A stretch of 64,000 bases of DNA from NCBI GenBank assembly GCA_029959085.1, contig JARWIR010000022.1:682001-746000 (forward strand), written 5' to 3'. Of the stretch, positions 1-10,739 are shown piece after piece. Position 1 is the stretch's first letter. Each line of letters begins with the position of its first letter. The translations under genes were made by a program, and so were the position numbers. Origin of the DNA: Nemophila menziesii. Lineage: Eukaryota > Streptophyta > Magnoliopsida > Boraginales > Hydrophyllaceae. The notes beneath the pieces were generated by a model. The model did not search any database. It was not told the origin of the DNA and saw nothing but the letters and a program-made list of their open reading frames with translations.

Positions 1-1007
1 TCACTTACCATCAACAATGTCCTCGAGCTTGAGTTTACGCTAAAAAATGTTCTCACTCACCCATTTGACGCGCTAATGTTGCGTCCCCATGCTAACCCAA
101 ATAAAACTAAGATGATTTCCAAAAATATTCCATTTTCCCGGTTTATTTTATTCTTTTTTTTATTTTCTTTTCTTCTTCTTTTTTTTTCTACAAGATACCC
201 ATGACCCTTATTTTTATGTGAAAGGTCATGTCTCTTATAATTTTTTTTTCAAATCCCAGCAAAGGATTACAAATAATAATATCATCTACATTTTTGTGCC
301 TCAATATAAACACATAAATCCCACCCAATGTAAATTCCCCAAATATGGACCCTCCACCCCAAACTCAAGCTCGAGACATGTCTCAGGGTTGTGATTCAAG
401 TGCGGGTCATTTGGTCATGCCTAATAATCTAAAGGATAATGGGCTTATATCGTGGCTACAAAAGAAAAGGCTTAAGGCTCAAAATTTGGCTAAGACGGAT
501 AAAATTAATATAAGGGATAGCAAGCTAAAAGGCTTCAAATGGCTAACAAAGAACTGCCCCTATCATTTTCCTAAGTACATAGCTTGTCTTTAGTTCATAT
601 CTAGGTGGGTTCTCTACTAATTAGGATTTCACGTTCTACACACCAAACATATTCCTTAGGTACAAGCTTACTTCATTTGCATTGTTCATTAATTTTTCCT
701 ATCAACTACCTATGTTCGCATGCAATTCTAAGTGTGTTTTATATTATTCCCTAAAGTCCACTATTTACTATCATTGATTCATCAAAAAGTATGCTTAAAG
801 GGACATTTAAAATCTTCTACAGTCAAACGCAACTCCGAAAATTATTTTATTGAAAGCAAATAAAACATATAACACATAAAAACTGGGATGAGGCATCGAA
901 ACCCACCCCAAACTAAAAAATGAGTCGTGTCCCCACGACTCGAAAAGACTTAACGCAATAAAAAGAAACTAAACTAACTAAAACGCGGAAGGGATAGAAA
1001 CCGTATC
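1..1007 (-). other. 3' untranslated region of element A
   Basis: No credible coding sequence is seen. The stretch aligns to the 3' UTR of the array units, for example the PPT-like motif near 350 (minus strand GAGTTTGGGGTGG) and a second one near 905. A pyrimidine-rich run at about 148-190 is purine-rich on the element's sense strand. A perfect palindrome GAGACATGTCTC lies near 373-384. Open frames on the plus strand here are antisense to the element. Confidence 0.7.
922..941 (-). other. Conserved 3' UTR hairpin, element A copy
   Basis: A perfect 8-bp stem (GAGTCGTG/CACGACTC) encloses a 4-base loop, GGGA when read on the element's sense strand. The same hairpin sits after the env position in all three array units and in element B, although the surrounding sequence has diverged. 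It is followed on the sense strand by a T run and a PPT-like TGAGTTTGGGG-type motif. Confidence 0.75.
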
Positions 1008-2342
1008 TCAACCAGCGCATGGCTGGTCATCGATGTTGCGTCCATGAACTTTCTCCTTCGTAAGTAGACCATAGGTGGCGTGTTGAATTGTGCTCACCCC
1101 CATTAACATGTTTCGGAGAAGTTCTAACTCTTTTGTAACGTTTCCCAAAGACGCAATCATCGTCACTTGATTTTCTTCCAACACCTTCACTTTCGCTTCC
1201 AACTCATTAGTCGTATGCATCTTCTTCTTTGGAGGAGCTCTAGGAGTTCTTACTGCTCTTAACACTTCATCATGAATATTCTGGACCAAAGCTATACCCA
1301 TGTTCTCACCAACTACCACACGGCCAATCTCTGCGTCTTTACGCGGAACTTTTGCGTCTAAGCATAAAGTGGTGATGGTACACGGAAATTTGAGATTTTG
1401 TTGCGAAGTTGGAGTTCGAGCAAATTCCATGATGGTATCATATATCACACTAGCAACATCCATAGGTTTCTCCTCAATAATACACTTAATGAACAAAAGA
1501 TGCTCCTTCTTCACTTCCGATATGTGTTTATTTCCGAAGAAGGTAGGGATTATGAAACGTGACCATAACTTAGCATATGGTAACAAATTACTACTATACA
1601 TCTGTCCAGGGTATCTCTCTCCTTCGGGAATTGGGCGGGCCCCATCAATAAGAACTTTTCCCCAAAGGGACTCATAATCAAAAGAAGGCTCTTTAAGAGA
1701 TTCTCGGAAAGGGCATAGTCCAGAAAATTCGGGTAATTATAACGATTTACGAATAAGCTCAACGGAGAAAGGAACTACCTTTTGGCGAATCACAACTGCA
1801 TCTTTGGAGAAGGCGATTCCTTCATAAAAATCTCGCACCAAGGTAGGAATATACTCAAGCTTCCTTTCTCTTAATTCTTTCCAACCCAATTTGTCACACG
1901 TAATACCATAATCTTTGTAAGCACTAGTCATAATACCCTTAGGAAAGTTCATCTCCTCACCAAACTTCAAAAATTCAATTCGATCACGAACCTGAGTATC
2001 CCACGGAATGAAGACTCTCTTTGGCTTTTGAGCCCATGTTTTCCTACGCGGAGGTTTATGTTGTTGCACGGGTTCTTCGGGAACTTCTTGTTCTGTTTCT
2101 TCCGCAATCTCTTCTTCAAATTCTTCTTCACTTTCTTCATCACTTTCATCAATTAACCTACTCTTTTTCGGATTACCCTTACTTGGATTTTCCTTTCTTT
2201 TCGGAGCAATTGGTATTTGGTCGGTCTTTTTGGATCGCGAATCCGGAATCTCAATTGCTTGGTCTGGGCTAGCTCCAACATTGTTCCTATTTCTTGGTAT
2301 ATTTCTTCGATAGTTACACATGGAAGCGGTTCTGTTAGTCAT
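1008..2342 (-). pseudogene. Athila env-like ORF, interrupted by one stop
   Basis: This is the extra ORF downstream of pol, in the position of the Athila env-like gene. The frame opens at ATG 2342, runs to a TAA at 1737-1739, and continues in the same frame to 1008, about 445 codons in all. The N-terminal part has a basic segment followed by a strongly acidic Glu-rich stretch; the middle holds the conserved-looking block starting KRVFIPWDTQVRDR; the C-terminal part (from LEAKVKVLEENQ) is predicted coiled coil. I see no clear signal peptide or membrane span, so an envelope function is not shown. Such ORFs are usually expressed from spliced RNA in this lineage. Confidence 0.75.
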
Positions 2343-2700
2343 CTCTTTTCACCCCAAACTCAAAACTTCAAATAGTGTAAAAGCTAGAGAAAAGCTTAAA
2401 TATTTGATGTTTTGAGGCTTGAAGCTTGAATAATATGGTGGAATATGAGATGGGTTAAGGATATTTGAGAGGAATTGTGAAAGAATTGAGTTTAATTTCA
2501 AGGTTAGGAAGAGGAAGTTTATGGAGAAAAGATGAAATTTGGTGATGTTTTGGAGAAGATATGAGTTGATTGTGTGTTTTTGTGATGAAAGAAGGCTTGA
2601 TTTGATGATTTTAAAGTTGTTTGTTGATGATTTTCGGAGTAGGTGGAGGCAAGGATTCGGAATATAAGGTTGGCTTGGAAAAGGAGGCAAAAAAACTAGG
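2343..2700 (-). other. G-poor leader upstream of env-like ORF (element A)
   Basis: On the sense strand this stretch is rich in A, C and T and very poor in G, which leaves it open in one frame by composition. It ends in a TTTGAGTTTGGGGTG motif just before the env-like ATG. The array units and element B have the same G-poor stretch and motif at the same place. It probably serves as untranslated leader or intron-like sequence; coding is unlikely. Confidence 0.5.
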
Positions 2701-3150
2701 TTAAAGAAGCTCAAAACCGCCTCTCGCAACAGCGCACCGGCTAGCCGGTGGATTCGCCGGCATGTCGGTCGCGAGGGCGGCGGAAAAATTACTAAATTCG
2801 ATTTTTTTTCCTCAGATGCAAGCATCTTGCGTCATTGCTGACGTAGTGATCAGAGAGTTCGACTTCCTTGGCCAGCTAGCCGGTCATCTGACCGGCATGC
2901 CGGCGGCATGACGCTGGTATATCTCAAAACGCAACGACCCTGCGTCGTTGCTGACGCAGTGGTCAGAACCTTCATTTTCTTCGGCCGGCTAGCCGGTCAT
3001 CTGACTGGCATGCCGGCAGTTCCTTCCTGGCGAAAATTGTGACGCAGCAACGCTGCGTCATTGCTGACGCAGTGGTCAGAGAGTTGGGGTCCTTCCGCTC
3101 CCTCGACCGTTATGCCGGCCAGCTCACCGGCTAGCCGGTCGGACCTACTG
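2701..3150 (-). repeat. 113-bp tandem repeat with paired palindromes (element A)
   Basis: Units start at 2828, 2941 and 3054, an exact 113-bp period, with a partial unit at 2701-2827. Each carries CCGGCTAGCCGG-type and CCGGCATGCCGG-type palindromes separated by about 8-10 bases, and a hairpin of the form CTGCGTCATTGCTGACGCAG, perfect at 3053-3072. It lies between integrase and the env-like ORF. Tandem repeats in the post-pol region are known in the related Tat/Ogre lineage. Confidence 0.85.
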
Positions 3151-3378
3151 TGGACCCCAAATTTTTTTTCGTTTTCTCATCGTTTTGACCCCAAACTCAT
3201 GACCATTATACCCCTGCAATCATCAAAAACACACACCCTTCCTCATTTCTTACTAATAAACACTAAATTCAACGAAAATTAAACTAATTTTCACTACGAA
3301 AATTGAAATACTTAAACTAATATACAAGAAATTGGCTTTTGTTTAACGTCGTTAAGCTCGACGGGTTACCTCATGCTC
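3151..3378 (-). other. Spacer between pol stop and tandem repeats
   Basis: No gene is seen. It is AT-rich on both sides of the pol stop and corresponds to the spacer after the gag-protease ORFs of the array units. Confidence 0.5.
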
Positions 3379-5253
3379 TTAAGGAGCTTCAAGTAGGTAC
3401 ATGACCTCTCCGGGATGTGGGTCTTTAGCACGATCGGTATCTTCACCTCCATGATATATCTTTAAACGATGACCGTTCACCATGAATGTACGGTTTTCAA
3501 GTGGATGTTCTATCTCTATCGCCCCATGAGGTGTAACCTTGGTTACAATGTACGGACCCGACCATTTCGATCTTAATTTACCCGGATAATTGCTGAACTT
3601 TGAATTATACTTCAATACTCTTTGGCCTACTTCAAAGTTCTTTGTACGAATTCGATTATCATGCCATCTCTTGGTATTTTCTTTGTAAAGTTTAGCATTT
3701 TCATAAGCATGTAATCGAAATTCATCAAGATCATTAAGTTTCATCATTCGATTCTGACCAGCTAGAGTAGGATCTAAGTTTAATTTTGCAATAGCCCAAT
3801 ATGCACCCATTTCAAGTTCAAGAGGTAAGTGACAAGGCTTACCATATACCATTCGATACGGAGAAGCACCAACAGGAGTTTTGAACGCAGTACGATAGAC
3901 CCATAATGCATCATCTAATTTCATTGACCAATCTTTTCTAGTAGTACCAACGGTTTTCTCTAAAATAGATTGTACCTCACGATTTGAGACTTCGGCTTGA
4001 CCATTGGCTTGTGGATGATAAGCGGTAGATACACGATGTCTCACCCCATATTTCTCTAAGACTGTCTTCAAATACCTATTAACGAAATGAGTACCCCCAT
4101 CGCTAATAATTACCCTTGGAGTGCCATGTCTAGTGTAAATGTGAGATTTTAAGAACTTAATCACCACTCGTGAATCATTAGTAGGTAAGGCCACAACTTC
4201 TACCCATTTAGACACGTAATCAACAGCTAATAAGATGTAGAGGTTACCATTTGAAGGAACGAAAGGACCCATAAAGTCTATACCCCAAACATCGAATATT
4301 TTAACTTCTAACACATTATTACGTGGCATCTCGTCCCTCTTGGATATGTTTCCGGTAAATTGACATCTTTCACATCTTTTAGCATATTCATGACAATCTT
4401 TCATAATAGAAGGCCAATAAAAACTAGATTGTATTACCTTAGCAGCAGTTCGATCTCCTTTAAAATGTCCACCATAAGGTGAATCGTGACACCCAGCTAT
4501 AATCGCCTCAATTTCTTCCTTGGCTACACATCTTCTCACCATTTGATCAGCACACACTTTGTAGAGGAAAGGGTCCTCCCAAAAGAATTGTCTTGAAAGG
4601 TAAGCCAATCTTTTTCTTTCTTGATAAGTTGAACCTTCAGGAAAAGAACCACTTACCACTAAATTCGCAATATCCGCACACCAAGGAGCTTCATAATCTC
4701 GAACAGCAAATAAACTTTCATCAGGAAATTCTTCTCTAATTGCTTCAGTACCACTATTCATTTCGGAACTTTCAAGACGCGATAGATGATCTGCAACCTG
4801 ATTCTCACAACCCTTTCTGTCCTTGATCTTTAAATCAAACTCTTGAAGCAGTAAAACCCATCTGATTAACCTCGGTTTAGCATCCTTCTTCTCCATAAGA
4901 TATCGAATCACTGAATGATCTGTATAAACAATAACTTTCGCTCCAAGAAGATAAGAGCGAAATTTATCAAACGAATACACAACTGCTAGCAACTCTTTTT
5001 CTGTAACTGTATTATTAACTTGGGCACCATTAAAAGTTTTACTAGCATAATAAATCGAATGAAAAACTTTCTCTTTTCTCTGTCTTAATACATCTCCCAT
5101 ACACAAATCACTCGCATCACACATAACCTCAAACGGTAAGCTCCAATCTGGAGGTAAAACTATAGGAGCGGAAATAAGCTTTTCTTTGATTGCTTTGAAG
5201 GCCGCAAAACAAGCTTCATCAAAAAGGAATTTGGAATCCTTTTCGAGTAAGTT
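3379..5253 (-). CDS. Ty3/gypsy RNase H and integrase (pol 3' part), element A
   Basis: Open frame after an in-frame TGA at 5254-5256; the first ATG is at 5124 (residue numbers below count from it). RNase H shows CDAS (D3), TEKELLA and YTDHS (D69). Integrase has an HHCC zinc module (H213, H220, C251, C254), then D283, D342 and E378, an exact DD35E spacing, and a C-terminal GPY/F module (GPY at 523-525). It degrades the RNA strand of the hybrid and joins cDNA to host DNA. All core catalytic residues are present, so this segment is intact by eye, but it is cut from RT by the stop. Confidence 0.93.
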   Translation of the reverse strand, partial: NLLEKDSKFLFDEACFAAFKAIKEKLISAPIVLPPDWSLPFEVMCDASDLCMGDVLRQRKEKVFHSIYYASKTFNGAQVNNTVTEKELLAVVYSFDKFRSYLLGAKVIVYTDHSVIRYLMEKKDAKPRLIRWVLLLQEFDLKIKDRKGCENQVADHLSRLESSEMNSGTEAIREEFPDESLFAVRDYEAPWCADIANLVVSGSFPEGSTYQERKRLAYLSRQFFWEDPFLYKVCADQMVRRCVAKEEIEAIIAGCHDSPYGGHFKGDRTAAKVIQSSFYWPSIMKDCHEYAKRCERCQFTGNISKRDEMPRNNVLEVKIFDVWGIDFMGPFVPSNGNLYILLAVDYVSKWVEVVALPTNDSRVVIKFLKSHIYTRHGTPRVIISDGGTHFVNRYLKTVLEKYGVRHRVSTAYHPQANGQAEVSNREVQSILEKTVGTTRKDWSMKLDDALWVYRTAFKTPVGASPYRMVYGKPCHLPLELEMGAYWAIAKLNLDPTLAGQNRMMKLNDLDEFRLHAYENAKLYKENTKRWHDNRIRTKNFEVGQRVLKYNSKFSNYPGKLRSKWSGPYIVTKVTPHGAIEIEHPLENRTFMVNGHRLKIYHGGEDTDRAKDPHPGEVMYLLEAP

Positions 5254-6531
5254 TCATAATGGTTTAGCGATCTTAGAAAAGTCTTTAATAAAATGCCTAT
5301 AAAAGCCAGCATGGCCAAGAAAACTTCTTACCCCTTTAACAAAAACAGGAGGGGGAAGAGTTTTAATTACCTCTATCTTTGCTCTATCGACCTCTAATCC
5401 AGCACTCGAAACTTTATGACCCAGAACAATACCTTCGCGAACCATGAAATGACACTTCTCCCAGTTTAAGACCAAATCTGTTTCCTTGCATCTGATTAAC
5501 ACTTTCTCCAAATTATCTAAACATTTATCAAAGTCATCACCAAATACGGAGAAATCGTCAATACAAACTTCAAGAAAATTATCGATCATATCCCAGAAAA
5601 TATCCATCATACATCTTTGAAAGGTAGCAGGAGCATTACACAACCCAAAAGGAATTCTACGATATGCAAAAGTACCAAAAGGGCATGTAAATGTGGTTTT
5701 ATGTTGATATTCCGGAGCCACGTAAATCTGATTATACCCGGAGTAACCATCCAAGAAGCAATAGTACTCTCTTCCGGCTAATTTATCTAGCATTTGATCA
5801 ATGAAGGGCAAAGGGAAATGATCTTTTCTGGTGGCTTTATTCAGCTTTCTGTAATCCATGCAAACTCTCCAACCAACTACCGTTCTTGAAGGAATCGCTT
5901 CAATTTTATCATTAAGAATTGTTGTCATTCCTCCTTTCTTCGGTACACATTGAATTGGACTCACCCATTCACTACTCGAGATGGGATAAATAATCCCCGC
6001 ATCTAAAAGCTTGATCACCTCTTTCTTCACTACATCTTTCATCACGGGCATTAATCTCCTTTGACCTTCAACTGAGCGTGCGTTATCATCTTCAAGTATG
6101 ATTTTGTGTTGACAATAGGATGGACTAATGCCTTTGATGTCAGCAATTGTCCAACCTATTGCTTCTTTGTTAGCTCTTAACAAACGCAACAGTTTATCTT
6201 CTTGAGGACCTGTTAAATTTGCTGAAACAATAACAGGTAGAGTTTCATTAGTACCTAAATACGCATACCTCAAGTGTGTTGGTAACGGTTTTTCTTCCAA
6301 TTCCGGAGGGGATTCAATTGAAGACTTCTTTTTAGGAATAATCTCCCCCGGTTCTCTCACAGGTTCATAGGCAAGACGCCTATGCTTTGGATTTTCAGAA
6401 TTTAGAGCTGCAACTGTTTCAGCAAGCTCTTCCATCATCTCAGGTAGGTCTAATGTTAAAGCGGCCTGCAAAATATCATCATAATTAAAACAATCAAATA
6501 TCTCTTGCGATGCCTGCTCAACTACATCCAT
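5254..6531 (-). CDS. Ty3/gypsy reverse transcriptase domain, element A
   Basis: 425 codons from ATG 6531, lying directly after a TGA and in the same frame as the protease ORF. RT motifs run in order: the finger region near 160-200, FLDGYSGYNQ (D261), PFGLCNAPATFQR near 294-306 and the CIDDFSVFG box (D325, D326), so the catalytic Asp triad is present. Families usually have Y/F-[MV/LI]DD; the Cys before IDD is a variant. The frame ends at TGA 5254-5256, between RT and RNase H. It would make cDNA from a tRNA-Asp primer. Confidence 0.93.
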   Translation of the reverse strand: MDVVEQASQEIFDCFNYDDILQAALTLDLPEMMEELAETVAALNSENPKHRRLAYEPVREPGEIIPKKKSSIESPPELEEKPLPTHLRYAYLGTNETLPVIVSANLTGPQEDKLLRLLRANKEAIGWTIADIKGISPSYCQHKIILEDDNARSVEGQRRLMPVMKDVVKKEVIKLLDAGIIYPISSSEWVSPIQCVPKKGGMTTILNDKIEAIPSRTVVGWRVCMDYRKLNKATRKDHFPLPFIDQMLDKLAGREYYCFLDGYSGYNQIYVAPEYQHKTTFTCPFGTFAYRRIPFGLCNAPATFQRCMMDIFWDMIDNFLEVCIDDFSVFGDDFDKCLDNLEKVLIRCKETDLVLNWEKCHFMVREGIVLGHKVSSAGLEVDRAKIEVIKTLPPPVFVKGVRSFLGHAGFYRHFIKDFSKIAKPL

Positions 6532-7164
6532 TCAGAAGCAATCTTCTTGAGAATCTGGAAATTTCATAGCTCGGAACACATTAAATTTGACCTCCTCGTC
6601 TTGTATCCTCATCGTTAATTCGCCATTCTCTACATCAATTAAAGTACGCCCCGTGGCTAGAAATGGTCTACCCAAAATAATGGGAACATTTCTATCCGCG
6701 TCGTATTCAAGAATAACAAAATCAACAGGAAATATAAGTGTACCTGCCTTAACGAGGACATCTTCAATTCGGCCTTCTGGATGTGCAAGAGACCTGTCCA
6801 CCATTTGCAAGACCATAGAAGTGGGTCTTGCTTCTCCAATTTTTAGCTTATCAAAGATTGACTTGGGCATCAAATTGATGCTTGCACCCAAATCGCATAG
6901 TGCTTTTCCCTTCCATTCTTCTCCAATTGATATCGGAATAGTGAAACTCCCAGGATCAACTAACTTTGGAGGTAATTTACTTTGACAAATTGCACTACAT
7001 TCTTCAGGAAGACCAATCATCTCATTATCACAATAAGGCCTTTTATTAGAGAGGGCTCTCTTCAAAAACTTTGTATACTTAGGAATATCTCGAATAGCCT
7101 CTAGTAACGGAATATTAATACTTAGGCCCTTCAGTCTATTAAAGAACTTTGAAAACTCGGCCAA
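6532..7164 (-). CDS. Retropepsin-type aspartic protease domain, element A
   Basis: The protease active site is CDLGASINLMP (D91-G93), followed by ILGRPFLATG near residues 163-172. It cleaves the Gag-Pol polyprotein. The N-terminal 60 residues are the conserved linker (FFNRLKGLSINIPLLEAI). The displayed start is TTG, so it is not a true start: the same frame is open upstream to about 7300, where a one-base slip in a GAGAAA repeat breaks it from the gag frame. It ends at TGA 6532, directly followed in frame by the RT ATG. Confidence 0.9.
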   Translation of the reverse strand: MAEFSKFFNRLKGLSINIPLLEAIRDIPKYTKFLKRALSNKRPYCDNEMIGLPEECSAICQSKLPPKLVDPGSFTIPISIGEEWKGKALCDLGASINLMPKSIFDKLKIGEARPTSMVLQMVDRSLAHPEGRIEDVLVKAGTLIFPVDFVILEYDADRNVPIILGRPFLATGRTLIDVENGELTMRIQDEEVKFNVFRAMKFPDSQEDCF

Positions 7165-7256
7165 ATCACCCTTTTTCTGAACTCGAGATGGAAACGGTGG
7201 TGGAGGGCGATTACTAACAATATCATCTTTCTTCTTTGGAATCTCAATCGGCCTCT

Positions 7257-8033
7257 CTATCTCTTCAATCTCAGCATCTTTCTCTTTCTCTTTCTCACCA
7301 CTTCCTTTTCTTTTCTCGGAACTTCTTTCTCTTTCATAATTGGAAAAGGAGGTGGAGGAAGGTTCTTACCACTTCTTAGTGTAACAGCTTTGCAATCTTC
7401 ATGTTGTCTTGGATTTTCTGTGTCACTAGGGAGTTGCCCTTGTGGATGCTGATTAAGTTGTTTTGCGAATTGATCCATCTGATTTTGTAATAGCTTCATA
7501 TTTGCATCAGATGCTTGTTGGTGTTCCATAGTTTGTGTCTGAAGAGCAATTAAACTTTCAACGGTTTTCTGAAGGGTAACTACTCCTTCTTGTAGATGGG
7601 CAGGTAAAGCTTTTTGGTTCATGGTTTTGTTATAACTGTCTTGAGGAGCTTGTCTCTGAACATAATTTCCCTGATTCTGTCCTCCTTGATAATTGTTGTG
7701 TGGTCTTGGATTGAAATTGTTACCTTGGGGACGTGGTTGATACGCATATGTAGGATTGGCTGCCCCACTAGGATTTGAATATTGAAACCCAGGATGGTTT
7801 CTGTTAGGCTGATATCCATTACCACTCGAATTAAAGTTACCTCTATTGGAGACAAACATCACGGATTCTTGGTTATTCTGACAATTCTCCCAACTATGAT
7901 CATTAACCCCACAATACTCACATCCATACACCTCTTGTGCAACTTTTACCTCACCTCTTTTGTTCGAAAAACCTTCCTTCACGGCTAAAGTAAGTTGTCT
8001 CAATTGTTGTTCTAGTGTGGATTGAATCTTTGT
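7257..8033 (-). CDS. Gag nucleocapsid segment with CCHC zinc knuckle, element A
   Basis: The frame is the same as the capsid ORF and begins right after a TAG at 8034-8036. The CCHC knuckle CEYCGVNDHSWENC (CX2CX4HX4C) packs genomic RNA. Behind it is an Asn/Gln/Pro-rich low-complexity region, a short Gln-rich helical part and the TLRSGKNLPPPP linker found before protease in this lineage. The end at 7257 is out of frame, caused by the slip in the GAGAAA run near 7290-7305; the real frame continues into protease. Confidence 0.88.
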   Translation of the reverse strand, partial: TKIQSTLEQQLRQLTLAVKEGFSNKRGEVKVAQEVYGCEYCGVNDHSWENCQNNQESVMFVSNRGNFNSSGNGYQPNRNHPGFQYSNPSGAANPTYAYQPRPQGNNFNPRPHNNYQGGQNQGNYVQRQAPQDSYNKTMNQKALPAHLQEGVVTLQKTVESLIALQTQTMEHQQASDANMKLLQNQMDQFAKQLNQHPQGQLPSDTENPRQHEDCKAVTLRSGKNLPPPPFPIMKEKEVPRKEKEVVRKRKRKMLRLKR

Positions 8034-9014
8034 CTATAAGGAGTTGAACTTTTCTTCAATGTTGCCATTATTAACTCCTCCTCTAACTGGTGTTCTTACG
8101 GTATTCCACCCAACTTCATTATCAACTGTTCTATCCAAAATAATTCTTGCATACGCAGGTTGAACTCGCAAAAACGCACCACCACACAACAAATCTAAAT
8201 CTTTTCTAGAGCCACCTTCAAGACCATTATAAAAAAATTTCATTTGTTGTTGTTCAGTAAGGTCATGATCCGGGACTCTTCGTAAACATCTCTGAAATCT
8301 AGCCCAACTTTTACCCAAAGTCTCATCATACTCTTGCTTAAAATGTGTCAACTCTAGCACAGCATCTAACCTCATATTAGACAGATAATACCTGTTGACA
8401 AACGCAGTCTCTAATTGTTCCCAGTTTGTTATCTTCGTGGGATCTTGCGTATCGTGCCATTCACTCGCTCCATCTATAACGAAAAATCGAAACACAGCAT
8501 AGTACATCTGTTCTTTTGAAACTCCTTGTGTGATATAAGAATCACATATCTGTTTGAATTTCTGCACCGCTCTAAGAGGATCTTCTCTAACTTTACCACG
8601 AAAATTTCCAAAATTTTGGAATAGAGCTAACATACCCGAATCTGGACGAAACCTCGGAACATTTATATCTGGAGCACCTACTCCTATAGCAGGAGTTCGG
8701 AATGGAATTTCTGGTGGACCATTAACAAACCATGGATCTTGATTAATCGCCATCTGAACTTGGACTTGAGGATTTAATGGCTGAACTTGAGGAATAACGC
8801 CTGGTGGCGCTATAGGTTGGCCATTTGCGTCTAGCTGGCCTTGTCCGTTATTCTGTTGGTTCTGAATATTAATGTTCTCCATTCTGTTAATTAATTCTTC
8901 TACTTCTAAGGCTTCTTGTTCTCTCCTTCTCTTGTTAGCAAGTCTGATTAACGATTCTGGATTATTAAGGATCGGAGGTGTTGGCTCTAGATCCTTAAAG
9001 AGTCTTCTTCGCAT
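8034..9014 (-). CDS. Gag capsid (retrotrans_gag) segment, element A
   Basis: 326 codons from ATG 9014 to TAG 8034. The start follows the PBS by about 110 bases, the usual short leader. The N-terminal part is charged (LIRLANKRRREQEALEVEEL); the middle from about residue 110 is the capsid domain (FRPDSGMLALFQNFG, DPLRAVQKFKQICDSY, EWHDTQDP, FVNRYYLSNMRLDAVLELT). It forms the virus-like particle shell. The stop lies exactly between capsid and zinc knuckle; the base after TAG does not give a recognised plant readthrough context, so decay is likelier than programmed recoding. Confidence 0.9.
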   Translation of the reverse strand: MRRRLFKDLEPTPPILNNPESLIRLANKRRREQEALEVEELINRMENINIQNQQNNGQGQLDANGQPIAPPGVIPQVQPLNPQVQVQMAINQDPWFVNGPPEIPFRTPAIGVGAPDINVPRFRPDSGMLALFQNFGNFRGKVREDPLRAVQKFKQICDSYITQGVSKEQMYYAVFRFFVIDGASEWHDTQDPTKITNWEQLETAFVNRYYLSNMRLDAVLELTHFKQEYDETLGKSWARFQRCLRRVPDHDLTEQQQMKFFYNGLEGGSRKDLDLLCGGAFLRVQPAYARIILDRTVDNEVGWNTVRTPVRGGVNNGNIEEKFNSL

Positions 9015-9125
9015 ACACCAAATCTAAAAACCTGAAAAGAAATGAACAAACAAAAAGCGTAAAACTGAAATAAAAATAAATGCAACTATCACTAAAGGAT
9101 AAACACCGTGGTCACACGCTACCGT

Positions 9126-9142
9126 CCCCGGCAGCGGCGCCA
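9126..9142 (-). other. Primer binding site, tRNA-Asp type (element A)
   Basis: On the minus strand the sequence TGGCGCCGCTGCCGGGG starts six bases after the LTR end and matches the 3' end of plant tRNA-Asp with one or two differences. This primer is typical of Athila elements. It fixes element orientation and the LTR inner boundary. Confidence 0.9.
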
Positions 9143-9148
9143 AAAACT

Positions 9149-10715
9149 TGGTGGTCCTTTGTGTGTTCTAAAATAAATGCAAAAGTAATCGAACCACAAC
9201 CGCAAGTGTACGGTTGTCCCGAGTAGTAATAAGTGATTCTAGGATCGTTCGCAGAGACGGTATGGTCAACTACAATGCTTATCGATTAATGAATGATTGC
9301 ACTTATGAAAGCAAATAAAAGTTTGAATGATTGATTGGTTGTTTGTTCTAATTCTAAGTAATGAAAACTAAATATAAAATGCAAGTAAATAATAAAACGC
9401 AAGTAAATGAGTGTGAAACGCAAGTATGAGAAGATAGCACTTGAGAACGCAAGGGGTCTTCCTAATCCTAGTTCATAACATATTCTGTTTAAGGGCTAAA
9501 TTGGTCAATTACAATGGTCGGGATTCTAAATTCCTTATACCCCCGTCAAGGTGGACTATAAGGCTATCCTAGAGTGTCACTAGTCTCGTCAGGGTAAATA
9601 TGATCCACTTTTAGATGTTTAAGTTAATTACCACATAGGCCCTAAAATTAGCTAAGTTCGTCAGAATCAATAGCTTCTATTTTAGATTGAATAAATAGTT
9701 CCGTACCCAAACCCTCCGTCAGGATGATCCAATCGCCACTAATTGGAATAGCCTAGATACTAACACTTGCTCTTAGTTCATGACTCTAAAAATAGTAAAT
9801 AATCTTAGTTTAACGAAAAGAGTAAAAGCCCCAATCTAATTTAATTTAACAGAAACCCAAATTCAGGACATGAAATTCATTAAGATTGGGAATCACCCAT
9901 AAAGCATTCTCAAGCACTATTATGAAATTAGTTCATACTAATTGAAAAGAAAACAAAATTAAATAAAATGGAATTCATATTGTTTTACAGAATTAAAGAT
10001 AAAAGAAACCTAATTTCCGGAATAGGAATGACTGAGAACGGAGATATAGACCCTCTCCAGCTCTTGCAGCTTCTTCTTTCTTCCTTCTGTTGCTTCTCTC
10101 TGGTGTTTAATCTTGTTAAAAGTGAATTGTGTTTTAAACAGAAGTCAAAGGCTCCTTTTATAAGTGGAAAAACGGATTAGGGCTTGGACCTAAGAATAAA
10201 ACACTAATTAAATGTCCAAGCTCAATTTCTAAGCCCAAAATCCCGTAACTGCTGACACACCTCTACTAAAACGGCTTTTTCCGCTTCGTTATGACTCTGA
10301 TTGACTTGAATCCAGTTGCTAAAGTTCCGTAACTCGATAAGGAATGTTTTCTCTTCAAAGGTCAGCGGCTAAATCATCTCTTAATCACCTTGAAATCATC
10401 AATCTTTGGCCTAGAAAACAGATTTTCAGCTCTAAAAACAATTTCTTTCGGGATTTATCGTCAAGTCTTGACTCCATATCACGATATTTGACTTTCTCCT
10501 CGGATTCCTCTTCTAGCTAACATCCAAAACCTATAAACTTTTCACTAAAAATACCAATATTACGCGTAAAAGCTTAATAAATTAAAAATGCTAGAAATAA
10601 AAGAGGAAAATCATATTATTGCATATTTAACTCAAAAGTCTATCAAATTAATCAAATAAACACCAAAAACGATGTCTCCCAAGGGTATAAAATTAGAACA
10701 TTTAAGGAGACATCA
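9149..10715 (-). repeat. 5' LTR of element A
   Basis: On the minus strand the LTR starts TGATGTCTCC and ends CCACCA six bases before the PBS, about 1.57 kb. Start and end match the LTRs of element B and the array. A TATA-like CTTATAAAAGG sits at 10155-10165. Its partner LTR is outside the window, so age and target duplication cannot be read; the right flank begins ATTAC. Confidence 0.88.
10155..10165 (-). promoter_or_regulatory. TATA box in element A 5' LTR
   Basis: CTTATAAAAGG on the minus strand lies mid-LTR, in the position where the array and element B LTRs have TATAAATA. Confidence 0.55.
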
Positions 10716-10739
10716 ATTACCATATCTCATAATAATAGT

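Larger units (their letters stand above)
1..10715 (-). mobile_element. Athila-lineage Ty3/gypsy LTR retrotransposon A (3' end outside window)
   Basis: Read on the minus strand the order is 5' LTR (9149-10715), PBS, gag, protease, RT, RNase H, integrase, tandem repeats, env-like ORF and 3' untranslated DNA running off the window start. The tRNA-Asp-type PBS, gag-pol order and an extra ORF after integrase are typical of the Athila lineage. By alignment to the array elements at 23569-45836, the 3' LTR should begin several hundred bases left of the window. The coding frame has in-frame stops at 8034, 6532, 5254 and 1737 and a frameshift near 7300, so this copy is not autonomous. Its right end lies inside a copia RT domain. 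Confidence 0.95.

Noticed and set aside
345..593. 82-codon plus-strand frame starting MDPPPQTQ
   Set aside because: Antisense to the 3' UTR of element A, and it overlaps the conserved PPT-like motif; no domain.
2349..2825. 158-codon minus-strand frame before the env-like ORF
   Set aside because: G-poor leader that is open by composition; it also crosses part of the palindromic repeat.
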